Shown piece after piece: positions 1-7,593 of a stretch of DNA of 64,000 nucleotides. A model generated the notes under the pieces. That model did no database searches. It saw only the letters and a list, made by a program, of their open reading frames with translations, and was not told where the DNA came from. Source of the stretch: Streptomyces canus. GTDB lineage: Bacteria > Actinomycetota > Actinomycetes > Streptomycetales > Streptomycetaceae. The DNA lies in assembly GCF_030815415.1 (NCBI RefSeq), contig NZ_JAUSWW010000001.1:1984001-2048000 (forward strand). Reading direction: 5' to 3'. The translations under genes were made by a program, and so were the position numbers. Position 1 is the stretch's first letter. Every line of letters begins with the position of its first letter.

Positions 1-97
1 CCCACTGCGCGTAGTACGGCTGCACCTCCCTGGCCAGGAAGGCACGCACGGTCTCGCGGAACGCGTCGTGCTCGGGGGCGAAGATCTGCCGCTTCAT
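1..97 (-). CDS. Acyl-CoA dehydrogenase, N-terminal fragment (runs off the window)
   Basis: Only the first 32 codons are present. They begin MKRQIFAPEHDAFRETVRAF, typical of the N-terminal helical domain of acyl-CoA dehydrogenases (FAD-dependent alpha,beta-dehydrogenation of acyl-CoA). The ATG at 97 overlaps the TGA of the upstream CoA-transferase gene in an ATGA junction, so the two are almost certainly translationally coupled and co-transcribed. The pairing suggests catabolism of a CoA-activated acid. Substrate cannot be judged from this fragment. Confidence 0.8.
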   Translation of the reverse strand, partial: MKRQIFAPEHDAFRETVRAFLAREVQPYYAQW

Positions 98-1260
98 TCG
101 GGGCCCTTCGTCGCGGGGCCGTCCGGATCGGGGCCCTTCAGGAGATCGGGTACGTCCCAGTCGCTCGCCACGTCCCCGGTGTCGGCGCCCGGTCGTGCCG
201 GGCCGGTGCGTACGGAGGTCGGGGTCGCGGAGAAGCGCGGGGCGGGCGCGGGCTGGGTGAGGCCGCCGTGGTCGGTGAAGGTGCCGCGCGCGGCGAGGTG
301 CGGATGGTGCGGGGCCTCGCGCAGCGACAGGACGGGGGCGACGCACGCGTCCGTGCCGTCGAAAGCGGCCGTCCATTCGTCGCGCGTACGGGACTTGAAG
401 CGGGCGGCGACGGCCTCGCGCAGCTCGCCCCAGCGGGTCCAGTCCTTGCGGGCCCCGGCGTGCTCCTCCAGGTCGAGCAGGCGGACGAACTCGGCGTAGA
501 ACTGCGGCTCCAGCGGCCCGACCGCCATGTACCTCCCGTCGGCCGTCTCATAGGTGCCGTAGTACGGGCAGCCGCCGTCCAGGAGGTTGGCGCCGCGCCG
601 GTCCTGCCAGCCGCCGGCGGCGAGCATGCCGTGGATCATCGCCGAGAGGTGGGCGGTGCCGTCGACGATGGCGGCGTCGACGACCTGGCCGGTACCGGTG
701 GCGCGCGCGTGGTGGAGGGCGGCGAGGACGCCCACGACGAGGTAGAGGGAGCCGCCCGCGTAGTCGCCGAGGAGGTTGGCGGGGGCCGGCGGGGGCGCGT
801 CGGGGCTGCCGATCATGCCGAGGGTGCCGGTGAGGGCGATGTACGCGATGTCGTGGCCGGCGCGCTGGGCGAGGGGGCCCTCCTGACCCCAGCCGGTCAT
901 CCGGCCGTAGACGAGCCCCGGGTGACGGGCGTGGCAGGCCTCGGGGCCGATGCCGAGGCGCTCGGCGACACCGGGGCGGTAGCCCTCGATCAGGACGTCG
1001 GCGCGTGCGGCGAGGCCGAGGACGCGGGCGGCGCCGTCCGGGGCCTTGAGGTCGATGATCACCGAGCGCTTGTTGCGGTTGGTGATGTCGCACTCGGGGT
1101 CGATGGCGAGTCCGGGTCCGCCCGGCCGGTCCACGCGGACCACGTCGGCGCCCAGGTCGGCGAGGAGCATGGCGGCGAACGGGCCCGGTCCGATACCCGC
1201 CAGCTCGAGTACGCGCACGCCGGTGAGCGGGCCCTGCCCCGGCGTCGTTGCCGTTGTCAT
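94..1260 (-). CDS. CaiB/BaiF family (class III) CoA-transferase / racemase
   Basis: A 388-aa cytoplasmic protein of normal family length. It opens with LTGVRVLELAGIGPGPFAAM and LADLGADVVRVDRPGG, the N-terminal signature of class III CoA-transferases, which move CoA between carboxylic acids through aspartyl intermediates or, in the alpha-methylacyl-CoA racemase branch, epimerise branched acyl-CoAs. The Asp in GHDIAYIALTG matches the catalytic Asp position. I chose the ATG at 1260 (MTTATTPGQGP) because a GGGGGCTGG purine-rich stretch precedes it; an in-frame start 36 nt upstream would overlap the promoter. It is coupled to the acyl-CoA dehydrogenase downstream. Racemase versus transferase activity cannot be separated by eye. 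Confidence 0.85.
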   Translation of the reverse strand: MTTATTPGQGPLTGVRVLELAGIGPGPFAAMLLADLGADVVRVDRPGGPGLAIDPECDITNRNKRSVIIDLKAPDGAARVLGLAARADVLIEGYRPGVAERLGIGPEACHARHPGLVYGRMTGWGQEGPLAQRAGHDIAYIALTGTLGMIGSPDAPPPAPANLLGDYAGGSLYLVVGVLAALHHARATGTGQVVDAAIVDGTAHLSAMIHGMLAAGGWQDRRGANLLDGGCPYYGTYETADGRYMAVGPLEPQFYAEFVRLLDLEEHAGARKDWTRWGELREAVAARFKSRTRDEWTAAFDGTDACVAPVLSLREAPHHPHLAARGTFTDHGGLTQPAPAPRFSATPTSVRTGPARPGADTGDVASDWDVPDLLKGPDPDGPATKGPE

Positions 1261-1301
1261 CCAGCCCCCATTGGCGTGACACAACCGATGTAACACCAGT
1301 G

Positions 1302-1330
1302 ATGCTAAGAACCTGCTCCACCGGGCACAA
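1302..1330 (-). promoter_or_regulatory. Vegetative-type promoter for the CoA-transferase gene
   Basis: On the minus strand, TTGTGC and TAGCAT are separated by exactly 17 nt, fitting a sigma-70/HrdB-like promoter. The predicted start site is near 1295, giving a leader of about 35 nt to the ATG at 1260. Confidence 0.5.
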
Positions 1331-1340
1331 GACCTGAACG

Positions 1341-1354
1341 AGCAAGCGCTTAGA
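1341..1354. promoter_or_regulatory. Candidate operator containing AAGCGCTT palindrome
   Basis: An 8-bp perfect palindrome AAGCGCTT (1344-1351) lies just upstream of the predicted -35 of the CoA-transferase promoter. Similar AAGCGCTT-type sites are common for TetR-family repressors of acyl-CoA genes in actinobacteria; the assignment is inference from position. Confidence 0.3.
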
Positions 1355-1365
1355 CAATCAGCCTC

Positions 1366-1681
1366 TCACTGCGCGTCCAGCTCCGCTATCAGCCGCTTCG
1401 GCGCGATCACGCGGTAGCTCTCCTCCACCCAGTCGCCGGGGCAGGTCAGGGCGTGCGCACGCGCCTCGTCGTCCTTGAGCTTCAGCGTGACGCCCGGCGG
1501 ATGACTGCCGTCGTCGACGCCGAGGAAGACGAACACCTTCTTGTTGACCTCGGCGACCGACTCACCCCAGGGGCTGCATGGATGTGCGGCTCCGCCGCGT
1601 GGCCTCGACGGCGCCCGGCATCCCGAGCGCGAAGTCGTGTACCTTTTCCCACTTCTTCAGGGCAATTTTGGGCACGGCCAC
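1366..1681 (-). pseudogene. Broken MmcQ/YjbR-family gene carrying a repeat fragment
   Basis: Read from GTG at 1681 the frame gives VAVPKIALKKWEKVHDFALG and then MPGAVEA, the start of the MmcQ/YjbR (CyaY-like fold) family. It then enters a 33-bp copy of a dispersed Streptomyces repeat (1570-1602) and stops after about 39 codons. Family-like sequence resumes in another frame (GESVAEVNKKVFVFLGVDDG) down to a stop at 1366. The part after HALTCPG jumps directly to DWVEESYRVIAPKRL, so roughly 25 residues normally found between them (by memory of the family) also seem deleted. Two independent lesions make this a decayed gene. Confidence 0.75.
1570..1602. repeat. Dispersed Streptomyces intergenic repeat, partial copy inside the YjbR pseudogene
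   Basis: The stretch contains GATGTGCGGCTCCGCCGCGT, identical to part of the copy at 45944-46017, and sits exactly where the YjbR reading frame breaks. Confidence 0.7.
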
Positions 1682-1772
1682 CGCACACCTCCGGCCTCGT
1701 CGTCGGGCTCCGCACTCCTCACGCTAGCCTCGGCCACCGACAACGGCGCGTGGTGCGGAACCGAGGGGTGTC

Positions 1773-2951
1773 ATGAGCAGGCTGAACAGGTCGGAGCGTC
1801 CGTACGACATCGTGCTCTTCGGAGCCACCGGGTTCGTGGGGACACTCACCGCGCAGTACCTCGCCACGCGCGCGCCCGAGGGGCTGCGCTGGGCGATCGC
1901 CGGTCGCAGCGAGGAGAAGCTCCAGGCGCTGCGGGAGCGGCTGCCGGGCGGCGCGGAGGTCGGGGTGCTGCGGGCGGACGTGGCCGATCCGGCCTCGCTG
2001 CGGGCACTCGCCGGGCACGCGCGCGTGGTGGCCACGACGGTGGGCCCCTATGTGACCTACGGCGAGGAGCTGGTCGCGGCCTGCGCGGAGAGCGGGGCGG
2101 ACTATCTCGACCTCACCGGTGAGCCGGAGTTCGTGGACCGGATGTACGTCCGGCACGACGCACGCGCGCGTGAGACCGGTGCACGGCTGGTGCACGCCTG
2201 TGGCTTCGACTCGGTGCCGCACGACCTGGGCGTGTACTTCACCGTGCGGCAGCTGCCGGAGGGGGTGCCGCTGCGGGTGGACGGGTTCGTGACGGCGGAC
2301 GCGACCTTCTCGGGCGGTACGTTCGCCTCGGCGCTGAACCAGTTCGCGCGCGGGCGGCAGATGATCGCCGCCGCGCGGGACCGCGGTCGGCACGAGCCGC
2401 GGCTGGTGGGGCGGCGGGCGTCTACCCCGAGCGGCGCCCCTCGGTATGTCGGGGAGGTCGACTCGTGGGCGCTGCCGCTGCCGACGATCGACCCGCAGAT
2501 CGTGGGGCGGTCGGCCCGCGCGCTGGAACGCTACGGCCCCGACTTCCGCTACCGCCACTACGCGGCCGTACGCCGGCTGCCGATCGCCATGGGTGGCGTC
2601 GCGGCCGTGGGCGCACTCTTCGCGGCGGCCCAACTGCCGCCCGCGCGGCGCTGGTTGTCGGACCGGCTCAAGCCCGGGGACGGGCCGAGCGCCGAGAAGC
2701 GCGCCAAGAGCTGGTTCAGGATCCGCTTCGTCGGCGAGGGCGGCGGCCGCAAGGTGTTCACCGAAGTGGCGGGCGGCGACCCGGGCTACGACGAGACGGC
2801 GAAGATCTTCGCCGAGGCGGCCCTGTCCCTGGCCTTCGACGACCTCCCGCCCACCTCCGGCCAGGTCACCACGGCGGTGGCGATGGGCGACGCGCTGACC
2901 GAGCGCCTGCGCCGCGCGGGGATCGTCTTCCGGGTGGCCAGGAGCCGCTGA
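1773..2951 (+). CDS. Saccharopine dehydrogenase-like NAD(P)-binding oxidoreductase
   Basis: A 392-aa protein starting at an ATG with a GAGGGGTG ribosome site. YDIVLFGATGFVGTLTAQYL (residues about 11-30) is a Rossmann dinucleotide-binding motif, followed by AIAGRSEEKL, as in the saccharopine dehydrogenase-like / trans-acting enoyl reductase family. A hydrophobic stretch near the middle (PIAMGGVAAVGALFAAAQL) could be membrane-associated, as in mycobacterial relatives. Family members reduce lipid or polyketide intermediates, or have no known substrate. It is monocistronic and divergent from the YjbR pseudogene. True saccharopine (lysine) metabolism is unlikely. Confidence 0.75.
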   Translation: MSRLNRSERPYDIVLFGATGFVGTLTAQYLATRAPEGLRWAIAGRSEEKLQALRERLPGGAEVGVLRADVADPASLRALAGHARVVATTVGPYVTYGEELVAACAESGADYLDLTGEPEFVDRMYVRHDARARETGARLVHACGFDSVPHDLGVYFTVRQLPEGVPLRVDGFVTADATFSGGTFASALNQFARGRQMIAAARDRGRHEPRLVGRRASTPSGAPRYVGEVDSWALPLPTIDPQIVGRSARALERYGPDFRYRHYAAVRRLPIAMGGVAAVGALFAAAQLPPARRWLSDRLKPGDGPSAEKRAKSWFRIRFVGEGGGRKVFTEVAGGDPGYDETAKIFAEAALSLAFDDLPPTSGQVTTAVAMGDALTERLRRAGIVFRVARSR

Positions 2952-2969
2952 CAGCGCCGGTGACCATGC

Positions 2970-3131
2970 CTAGAGCGGCCAGGTCGCCACGGTGTAGATC
3001 ATCCCGCAGATCCACGCCAGCCCCGCGAGCACGGCCAGGATGAGCGCGGCCATCACCGCCCGCTCGACGGGACGGTTCGGGTCGGCGAGCGGCTTCGGGG
3101 AGCGGTGCCGGGGCATACGGTGCGTCGTCAT
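2970..3131 (-). CDS. Small single-pass membrane protein (53 aa)
   Basis: A 53-aa ORF with start ATG at 3131. It has a basic N-terminus (MTTHRMPRHRSPKPLADPNR) and one hydrophobic helix (VMAALILAVLAGLAWICGMI), ending TVATWPL. The layout predicts an N-in membrane protein. GC-rich third positions support coding. A longer in-frame extension exists upstream but runs through the broken gene at 3181-3427 in the wrong frame. I do not know the function. Confidence 0.55.
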   Translation of the reverse strand: MTTHRMPRHRSPKPLADPNRPVERAVMAALILAVLAGLAWICGMIYTVATWPL

Positions 3132-3180
3132 GGGGCACAGCCTGCCGACCGGTGCGGGGCGCTCACATCCGTACGGATAC

Positions 3181-3427
3181 TCAGATCGGGTACTCAGTCG
3201 GCCGGGCCGCGTTGTGAGCGACCTTGGCGACCAGCTCGGCGAGGCGGTACAGCAGTTCCCGCTCCACCCCGGGCCCACGTGCGGCTCGCGTCCACGGATC
3301 AGGGCGAACACTTCGCGCCCCGGTGCCACCGCTCACGGTCCCCCGCCGGTTCCAGCGCGGCGTCGGTCTCCGGCATCCGGCCCGGCACCTGCGCCGCCGC
3401 CTCCAGGGCGCGGCCCGCCCAGGTCAC
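3181..3427 (-). pseudogene. Hypothetical gene with two frameshifts, downstream of endonuclease V
   Basis: A GTG at 3427 overlaps the endonuclease V stop in a GTGA junction and opens VTWAGRALEAAAQVPGRMPE. The frame ends near 3300, but coding-like sequence continues in a second frame (REVFALIRGREPHVGPG) and, after another one-base shift, in a third (VERELLYRLAELVAKVAHNA) to a stop at 3181. All three pieces keep GC-rich third positions and join to a plausible helical protein of about 80 aa. I read this as one gene with two frameshifts; sequencing errors in GC-runs are the alternative. Function unknown. Confidence 0.55.
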
Positions 3428-4128
3428 CGGGGTCGGAGTGCCTCCGTCGCCTCCTTCAGTGCCGTCCGGCACAGTGAGTCCGATCGGCGGGTCGTCTCCG
3501 GGAGGCGGTACTGCGGGGTCAACGCCAGCGTGTGGGCGCAGGCGTTGTCCAGGGTCACGCGGTGGCCGACGGAGACGAAGACCGGCTTGACGCTCTCGCG
3601 GGTGCGGAGCGCGCGGCCGACCTCCTCGGTGCCCGCGAGGAGCGGGGAGGCGCTGCCGCGCGGGGTGTGCGGGTCGTCGTAGGTGAAGGTGAAGGGGTTC
3701 TTGGCGACGCCGATCGTGGGGAGGCCGGTGAGGACGCCGAGGTGGCTGGCGAGGCCGAAGCGGCGGGGGTGGGCGAGGCCGTAGCCGTCGCAGACCACCA
3801 GGCCGGGCGGACACGGGAGGGCGTCCAACGCGGCCATGACCGTGGGGATCTCGCGGAAGGCGAGCAGGCCGGGGACGTACGGGAAGGAGATCCGGCCGAT
3901 CGCCGTGGCCTCGGCGACGACTTCGAGGGTCGCCGCGTCCAGCACGACCGCCGCGGCCGCCACGACGTCCCGCTCGTCGTCGTACGCGACGTCCACCCCG
4001 GTCACGTGCCCCGTGCCGGGCGGCGGGCCCGGCTCGTCGAGCACCACCTCCGTCCGCAACTCGTCCTGGACGGCGCGGGCCTGCTCCTCGGTCGCGGGCC
4101 AGCCCGCGGGAATGCTTACGGTCCTCAT
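3424..4128 (-). CDS. nfi: Endonuclease V (deoxyinosine 3' endonuclease)
   Basis: A 234-aa protein of usual length for Nfi/EndoV, which nicks DNA (or RNA) one phosphate 3' of deaminated adenine. It contains the family hallmarks TGVDVAYDDERDVVAAAAVV (with the metal-binding Asp), the ISFPYVPGLLAFREIPTVMA block that holds the wedge region, the VCDGYGLAHPRRFGLASHLG active-site segment, and TIGVAKN. The ATG at 4128 begins MRTVSIPAGWPATEEQA. It is coupled by a GTGA overlap to the frameshifted gene behind it and diverges from the YciI gene. Confidence 0.93.
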   Translation of the reverse strand: MRTVSIPAGWPATEEQARAVQDELRTEVVLDEPGPPPGTGHVTGVDVAYDDERDVVAAAAVVLDAATLEVVAEATAIGRISFPYVPGLLAFREIPTVMAALDALPCPPGLVVCDGYGLAHPRRFGLASHLGVLTGLPTIGVAKNPFTFTYDDPHTPRGSASPLLAGTEEVGRALRTRESVKPVFVSVGHRVTLDNACAHTLALTPQYRLPETTRRSDSLCRTALKEATEALRPR

Positions 4129-4164
4129 GGTGGGACGAGCCTACGTCGGCGTAGGCTCGCGATC

Positions 4165-4461
4165 ATGTTCGTACTGGAGCTGTCGTACACCGCCCCGCTC
4201 GATCAGGTCGACGCCGTTCTGGAGGCCCATGTGGCGTGGCTCGACGCGCAGTACGAGCGGGGTGTCTTCCTCGCCTCCGGGCGCAAGAACCCCCGCGACG
4301 GCGGGGTGATCCTCGCCGTCGCGGGGGACCGTGCGCGCATCGAGGAGATCGCGGCGACCGACCCGTTCGTCACGGCCGGTGTCTGCGCCTACCGCATCAC
4401 CGAGTTCACGGCCACGAAGACCGCACCGGAGCTGGAGCGGTACCGCGAGTCGCCCTCCTGA
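4165..4461 (+). CDS. YciI-like family protein
   Basis: A 98-aa protein that fills one YciI/DGPF ferredoxin-like domain. MFVLELSYTAPLDQVDAVLEAH and WLDAQYERGVFLASGRKNP give the conserved His and Asp/Arg positions of the putative active site, and PFVTAGVCAYRITEFTA the last strand. Family members are small, mostly uncharacterised enzymes or regulatory domains. It is alone between nfi (divergent) and a convergent small basic protein gene. Confidence 0.8.
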   Translation: MFVLELSYTAPLDQVDAVLEAHVAWLDAQYERGVFLASGRKNPRDGGVILAVAGDRARIEEIAATDPFVTAGVCAYRITEFTATKTAPELERYRESPS

Positions 4462-4465
4462 AGCG

Positions 4466-4789
4466 TCACTTGCCGAGCGCCCGCTGCAACTGGCTCTTGT
4501 TCATGTCCGAACGACCGCTGATGTTGCGGCGCTTGGCCTCCTCGTAGAGCTGGTCGTAGGTCGGACCCTGCGAGCCCTTCCCGGACCGCTGGCCGCCCCT
4601 CTTCCCGGACGACATGTCCTGGGTCGAGGTGCGGCTCGCGGACTTCGACTCCCCGGAGCGGGCGCGTTCCTTGTTGACCGTCCGCGCGGCGATCTCCTCC
4701 GCGCGCTTCTTGCTCTCGCCCCTGTCCTGGGCGCTCTCCTTGATGTGCTCGTACTGGCGTTCCCTCTTCGGGCTCGAACCACGTGGCAT
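4466..4789 (-). CDS. Small basic, Rho-N-like/plasmid-stabilisation-type protein
   Basis: A 107-aa highly charged protein (Lys/Arg/Glu/Ser rich). The C-terminal half, GPTYDQLYEEAKRRNISGRS followed by DMNKSQLQRALGK, resembles a Rho-termination-factor N-terminal or SAP-like helix-extended-loop-helix fold that binds nucleic acid. The N-terminal half is low-complexity and probably disordered. Similar proteins in Streptomyces are often labelled plasmid stabilisation protein without experimental support. No toxin partner is adjacent. Confidence 0.65.
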   Translation of the reverse strand: MPRGSSPKRERQYEHIKESAQDRGESKKRAEEIAARTVNKERARSGESKSASRTSTQDMSSGKRGGQRSGKGSQGPTYDQLYEEAKRRNISGRSDMNKSQLQRALGK

Positions 4790-4837
4790 GTGGGATCACT
4801 CCTTCCGCACTCGGCGACCGGGTACCCACATTCCGGT

Positions 4838-5947
4838 TCAGCTCTCCAGCCGGGCCACCCGCCCCTTCTCGCCGGCCGCCCAGCAGCCGAGGTCGGGGGT
4901 GCAGTCCACGGTGTCGTACGAGCCCGTGTCGACCGTGCGCCAGGTGCGGCCGCCGTCCGTCGTCAGGTCGGTACCGGTGGGGCCGACCGCGAGGGCGGCG
5001 GTGCGGCTGTGCGGGAGCCAGGCGACGCCCGAGCGGTAGGCGGGAGGCGGTGTCGCCGCGGGCCGCCAGGTGCGGCCACCGTCCCGGGTCACGGCGCCGG
5101 CCTGCGGGGACGCCTGGTCGGGACGGTAGTCGCCGCCGACCGCGAGGCCGTGGGCACGGTCGCGGAAGGCGAGCGCGAAGACGCCCTTGGCGGGGTCGCC
5201 CGCGGGGATCGACGTGTCGATGGCCGTCCAGGTCAGCCCGCGGTCGGAGGAGTGCAGCACGCGTGCGCGTGCCGCTCCGCCGGTGGCCAGCCAGACGTCC
5301 TTCGGGCCGGAGGCGACCAGGCACTGGCCACTGGCCGCGAACCCCGCCTCGCCCTCGAGTGCGGCGGGCATGCCGTCGTTGGGCAGCACCTTCCAGGAGC
5401 GGCCGCCGTCGCTCGTCGACAGGATGCGGAACTTCCCGTCCACCGGATCGCTCATCGCCAGGCCGTGCTCGCGGTCGAAGAAGCTGAGGCAGTCGTAGAA
5501 GGCGCGGGCGTCGGTGTTGCGGAAGGACTCGGTCCAGGTGGCCCCGCCGTCGTCGGTCCGGTACACCCGGGACGCCTCACCCTCACCGATGGCCAGCACG
5601 ACGGCCCGGCGTGCGTCGAACGCCTCGATGTCCCGGAACTGGAGCTCGCCGGCGCCGGGCGGAGAGACGTTCCGCCAGGTCGCCCCGGCATCCGTGGTGC
5701 GCAGGACGGTCCCCTGCGTGCCGGAGACCCAGGCGGTGGTCCGGCTGACGGCCGACAGTCCCCGGAAGCGCACCTCCGGGGTCCCGCTGTCCTTGAGTTC
5801 CCAGTGCGGCGCCCGGTGCTGCGGCTGCGCCTGTGCGGGCAGGGCCGTCAGCGCGGCCAGCGCCGCCGCGCACGCCACCCCCGCGGCGAGCCGTCTGCCG
5901 GTACGTCCCCTGTGTCGCGTGCGTCGCGTGCTCCCCATGCGCCTCAT
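4838..5947 (-). CDS. Secreted BNR/Ycf48-like beta-propeller protein
   Basis: About 369 aa with a basic N-terminus and signal peptide (RRLAAGVACAAALAALTALP, then AQA). The mature part is a series of sialidase-type Asp-box motifs (TTDAGATW, TDDGGATW, TSDGGRSW, SSDRGLTW, TRDGGRTW, TDGGRTWR), predicting a six- or seven-bladed propeller related to Ycf48/HCF136-like proteins. No catalytic residues of true sialidases are evident. I chose the ATG at 5947; an ATG at 5938 is equally possible, and the frame is open further upstream. Probably an extracellular binding protein. Confidence 0.75.
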   Translation of the reverse strand: MRRMGSTRRTRHRGRTGRRLAAGVACAAALAALTALPAQAQPQHRAPHWELKDSGTPEVRFRGLSAVSRTTAWVSGTQGTVLRTTDAGATWRNVSPPGAGELQFRDIEAFDARRAVVLAIGEGEASRVYRTDDGGATWTESFRNTDARAFYDCLSFFDREHGLAMSDPVDGKFRILSTSDGGRSWKVLPNDGMPAALEGEAGFAASGQCLVASGPKDVWLATGGAARARVLHSSDRGLTWTAIDTSIPAGDPAKGVFALAFRDRAHGLAVGGDYRPDQASPQAGAVTRDGGRTWRPAATPPPAYRSGVAWLPHSRTAALAVGPTGTDLTTDGGRTWRTVDTGSYDTVDCTPDLGCWAAGEKGRVARLES

Positions 5948-6067
5948 GGCGGGCGAAGCTAGTCCACGCGCCCGTGGCCGTCCAGACCGCCGGAGGGCGC
6001 AGCGGTCGCCACACGTGCCCTTCGCGGCACGGAAGGTGGTCTGCGCCACTTGCGTGCATGAAAAACG

Positions 6068-6081
6068 GTGACCGAGGTCAC
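6068..6081. promoter_or_regulatory. 14-bp palindrome upstream of ssgD
   Basis: GTGACC-GA-GGTCAC is a perfect inverted repeat in the divergent region between the propeller gene and the SsgA-like gene. Its half-sites resemble BldD boxes but the spacing is one base short. It may be an operator for either gene. Confidence 0.3.
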
Positions 6082-6181
6082 TCGACTCTCATGTACACGG
6101 ATTGGCCGATTCCGTCGTCTCTACCAGTACCCGGCCCCATCCGCCCGGCAGTCAGTCCAGCCGTCACTAGGGAGCAACGCG

Positions 6182-6595
6182 TTGTCCACTGTCATCGAGC
6201 AGCCCGTTGAGGCCCGTCTCGTCGCCGCCGCGCCGCGGATGCCGAGCATTCCCGCCACGCTGCACTACGACCGGCGCGATCCGTTCGCCGTCCGCATGAC
6301 CTTCCCGGCTCCGGCCACTCTGGAGGGCGTGGAGGTCTGCTGGACCTTCTCCCGCGAGCTCCTCACCGCGGGCCTCGAGACCGCCGAGGGGCATGGCGAC
6401 GTGCGGGTGCGGCCGTACGGGTACGACCGCACCGTTCTGGAGTTCCACGCGCCCGAGGGCACGGCTGTCGTGCATGTGCGTTCCGGGGAGGTACGCCGGT
6501 TCTTGCAGGCCACGGCCGAGTTGGTGCCGGTGGGGCTGGAGCACCTCCAGCTCGGCCTGGACGAGCAGCTGGCGGAGTTGATGCGGGACGCGTAG
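6182..6595 (+). CDS. ssgD: SsgA-like (SALP) sporulation and cell-division regulator
   Basis: From the TTG at 6182 (AGGGAG ribosome site 7 nt upstream) the product is 137 aa, the usual SALP length. Upstream in-frame codons do not look like a SALP N-terminus. It reads STVIEQPVEARLVAAAPRMP then LHYDRRDPFAVRMTF, with the family core VCWTFSRELLTAGLE, GDVRVRPYG and VRSGEVRRFLQATAELV. SALPs act with SsgA/SsgB in septum site selection and peptidoglycan remodelling. The proposed identity as SsgD rests on remembered sequence and synteny with S. coelicolor SCO6722; other SALP paralogues are possible. Confidence 0.75.
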   Translation: MSTVIEQPVEARLVAAAPRMPSIPATLHYDRRDPFAVRMTFPAPATLEGVEVCWTFSRELLTAGLETAEGHGDVRVRPYGYDRTVLEFHAPEGTAVVHVRSGEVRRFLQATAELVPVGLEHLQLGLDEQLAELMRDA

Positions 6596-6613
6596 CGCTG
6601 CGCGGGGGCGCGT

Positions 6614-7450
6614 CTAGCGTGCCGCCCCCAGCAGCTCGTTGAGCCTGGCGTAGTCGAGGCCGCCTTCCAGCGACTCGTACGTGCCCGCGCCCAGCAGCTC
6701 CCGCGCGGCGCGGTGCACCAAGGCGAGCGCGGCCTGCGCGATGCCCGAACCGGCACTCACGCGCGCGACGCCGAGCGCGGCCAGATCCGCGACCGGCGGG
6801 GCACCCGGGCCGACCATGACATTCAGCGGGCCGTCGATGCCGTCGACGAGCAGCTTGACGGTTCCCGGGTCGACGGCCCCGGGGACGAAGATCCCGTCGG
6901 CACCCGCGGCCCGGAAGGCGGCGGCCCGCTCCAGGGTGACGTCCACGTCCCCGGCACCCCGCAGGAACGTGTCGATGCGGGCGTTGACGAACAACGGCAC
7001 GCCCTCGGCGTCGGCGGCCTCCCGGGCGGCGGCGATCCGCTCGGCCTGTGCGGCCACGGCCCGCAGCGGCCCGGCGCCCTCCCCGTACAGCGCGTCCTCG
7101 ATGTTCACACCGACCGCTCCCACCGCGAGCACCGCGCGGACGGTAGCGGCGACACCCGCAGGATCCTCGGCGTAGCCGCTCTCGATATCCGCGCTGACAG
7201 GCACTCCGACGGCGGCCACGATGTCCGCGACGACACCGAGCGCCCGCTCCCGCTCCACCCGCTCGCCATCCGCCGCGCCCAGGGCCCAGGCGAGCCCCGC
7301 GCTGGTGGTCGCCACGGCGGCGGCCCCGGCGTCCTCGACGACACGGGCGCTCGCGGTGTCCCAGGCGTTGGGCAGGACGAGCGGCCGCCCCGGCACGTGC
7401 AGGGCGTGGAAGGCGAGGGCGCGGTCACGGAGCGAGGTCTGGTTCGTCAT
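6614..7450 (-). CDS. Isocitrate lyase/PEP mutase family enzyme
   Basis: A 278-aa single-domain protein of the PEP mutase/isocitrate lyase superfamily (TIM barrel). It shows PLVLPNAWDTASARVVEDAG, TTSAGLAWALG, the metal-binding stretch SADIESGYAED, GVNIEDAL and the VNARIDTFLRG strand. These enzymes form or cleave C-C or P-C bonds next to a carboxylate (methylisocitrate, oxaloacetate or phosphonopyruvate substrates). The canonical cysteine loop of true lyases (KKCGH) is not seen, so a hydrolase or other lyase activity is more likely. The ATG at 7450 (MTNQTSLRDRAL) follows a GGACGG site. Confidence 0.8.
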   Translation of the reverse strand: MTNQTSLRDRALAFHALHVPGRPLVLPNAWDTASARVVEDAGAAAVATTSAGLAWALGAADGERVERERALGVVADIVAAVGVPVSADIESGYAEDPAGVAATVRAVLAVGAVGVNIEDALYGEGAGPLRAVAAQAERIAAAREAADAEGVPLFVNARIDTFLRGAGDVDVTLERAAAFRAAGADGIFVPGAVDPGTVKLLVDGIDGPLNVMVGPGAPPVADLAALGVARVSAGSGIAQAALALVHRAARELLGAGTYESLEGGLDYARLNELLGAAR

Positions 7451-7562
7451 GCCGTCCAGCCAAGCAGCGGGAGTCGGGCGGGTCCGGCAGGAATCCGACA
7501 TGGACGTTCCGACGCCCCGACGCCGTCCACTGCCGGGGAGGGCCTGGTCACTGAGGGACCCC

Positions 7563-7592
7563 AGGGACGCGGGGAACGGCGCGACCAGCCCT
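7563..7592. repeat. Dispersed Streptomyces intergenic repeat, partial copy
   Basis: GACGCGGGGAACGGCGCGAC plus CAGCC matches the GCGCGGGGAACTGCGCGACCAGCC form of the repeat; it is the reverse complement of the core found at 41167-41223. It lies just 3' of the GPP34 gene. Confidence 0.6.
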
Positions 7593-7593
7593 C

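Noticed and set aside
4466..4789. Toxin-antitoxin module
   Set aside because: The plasmid-stabilisation-like protein has no neighbouring partner gene.
6068..6081. BldD box upstream of ssgD
   Set aside because: Half-sites match but the spacing is one base short of the published consensus, so kept only as an unassigned palindrome.
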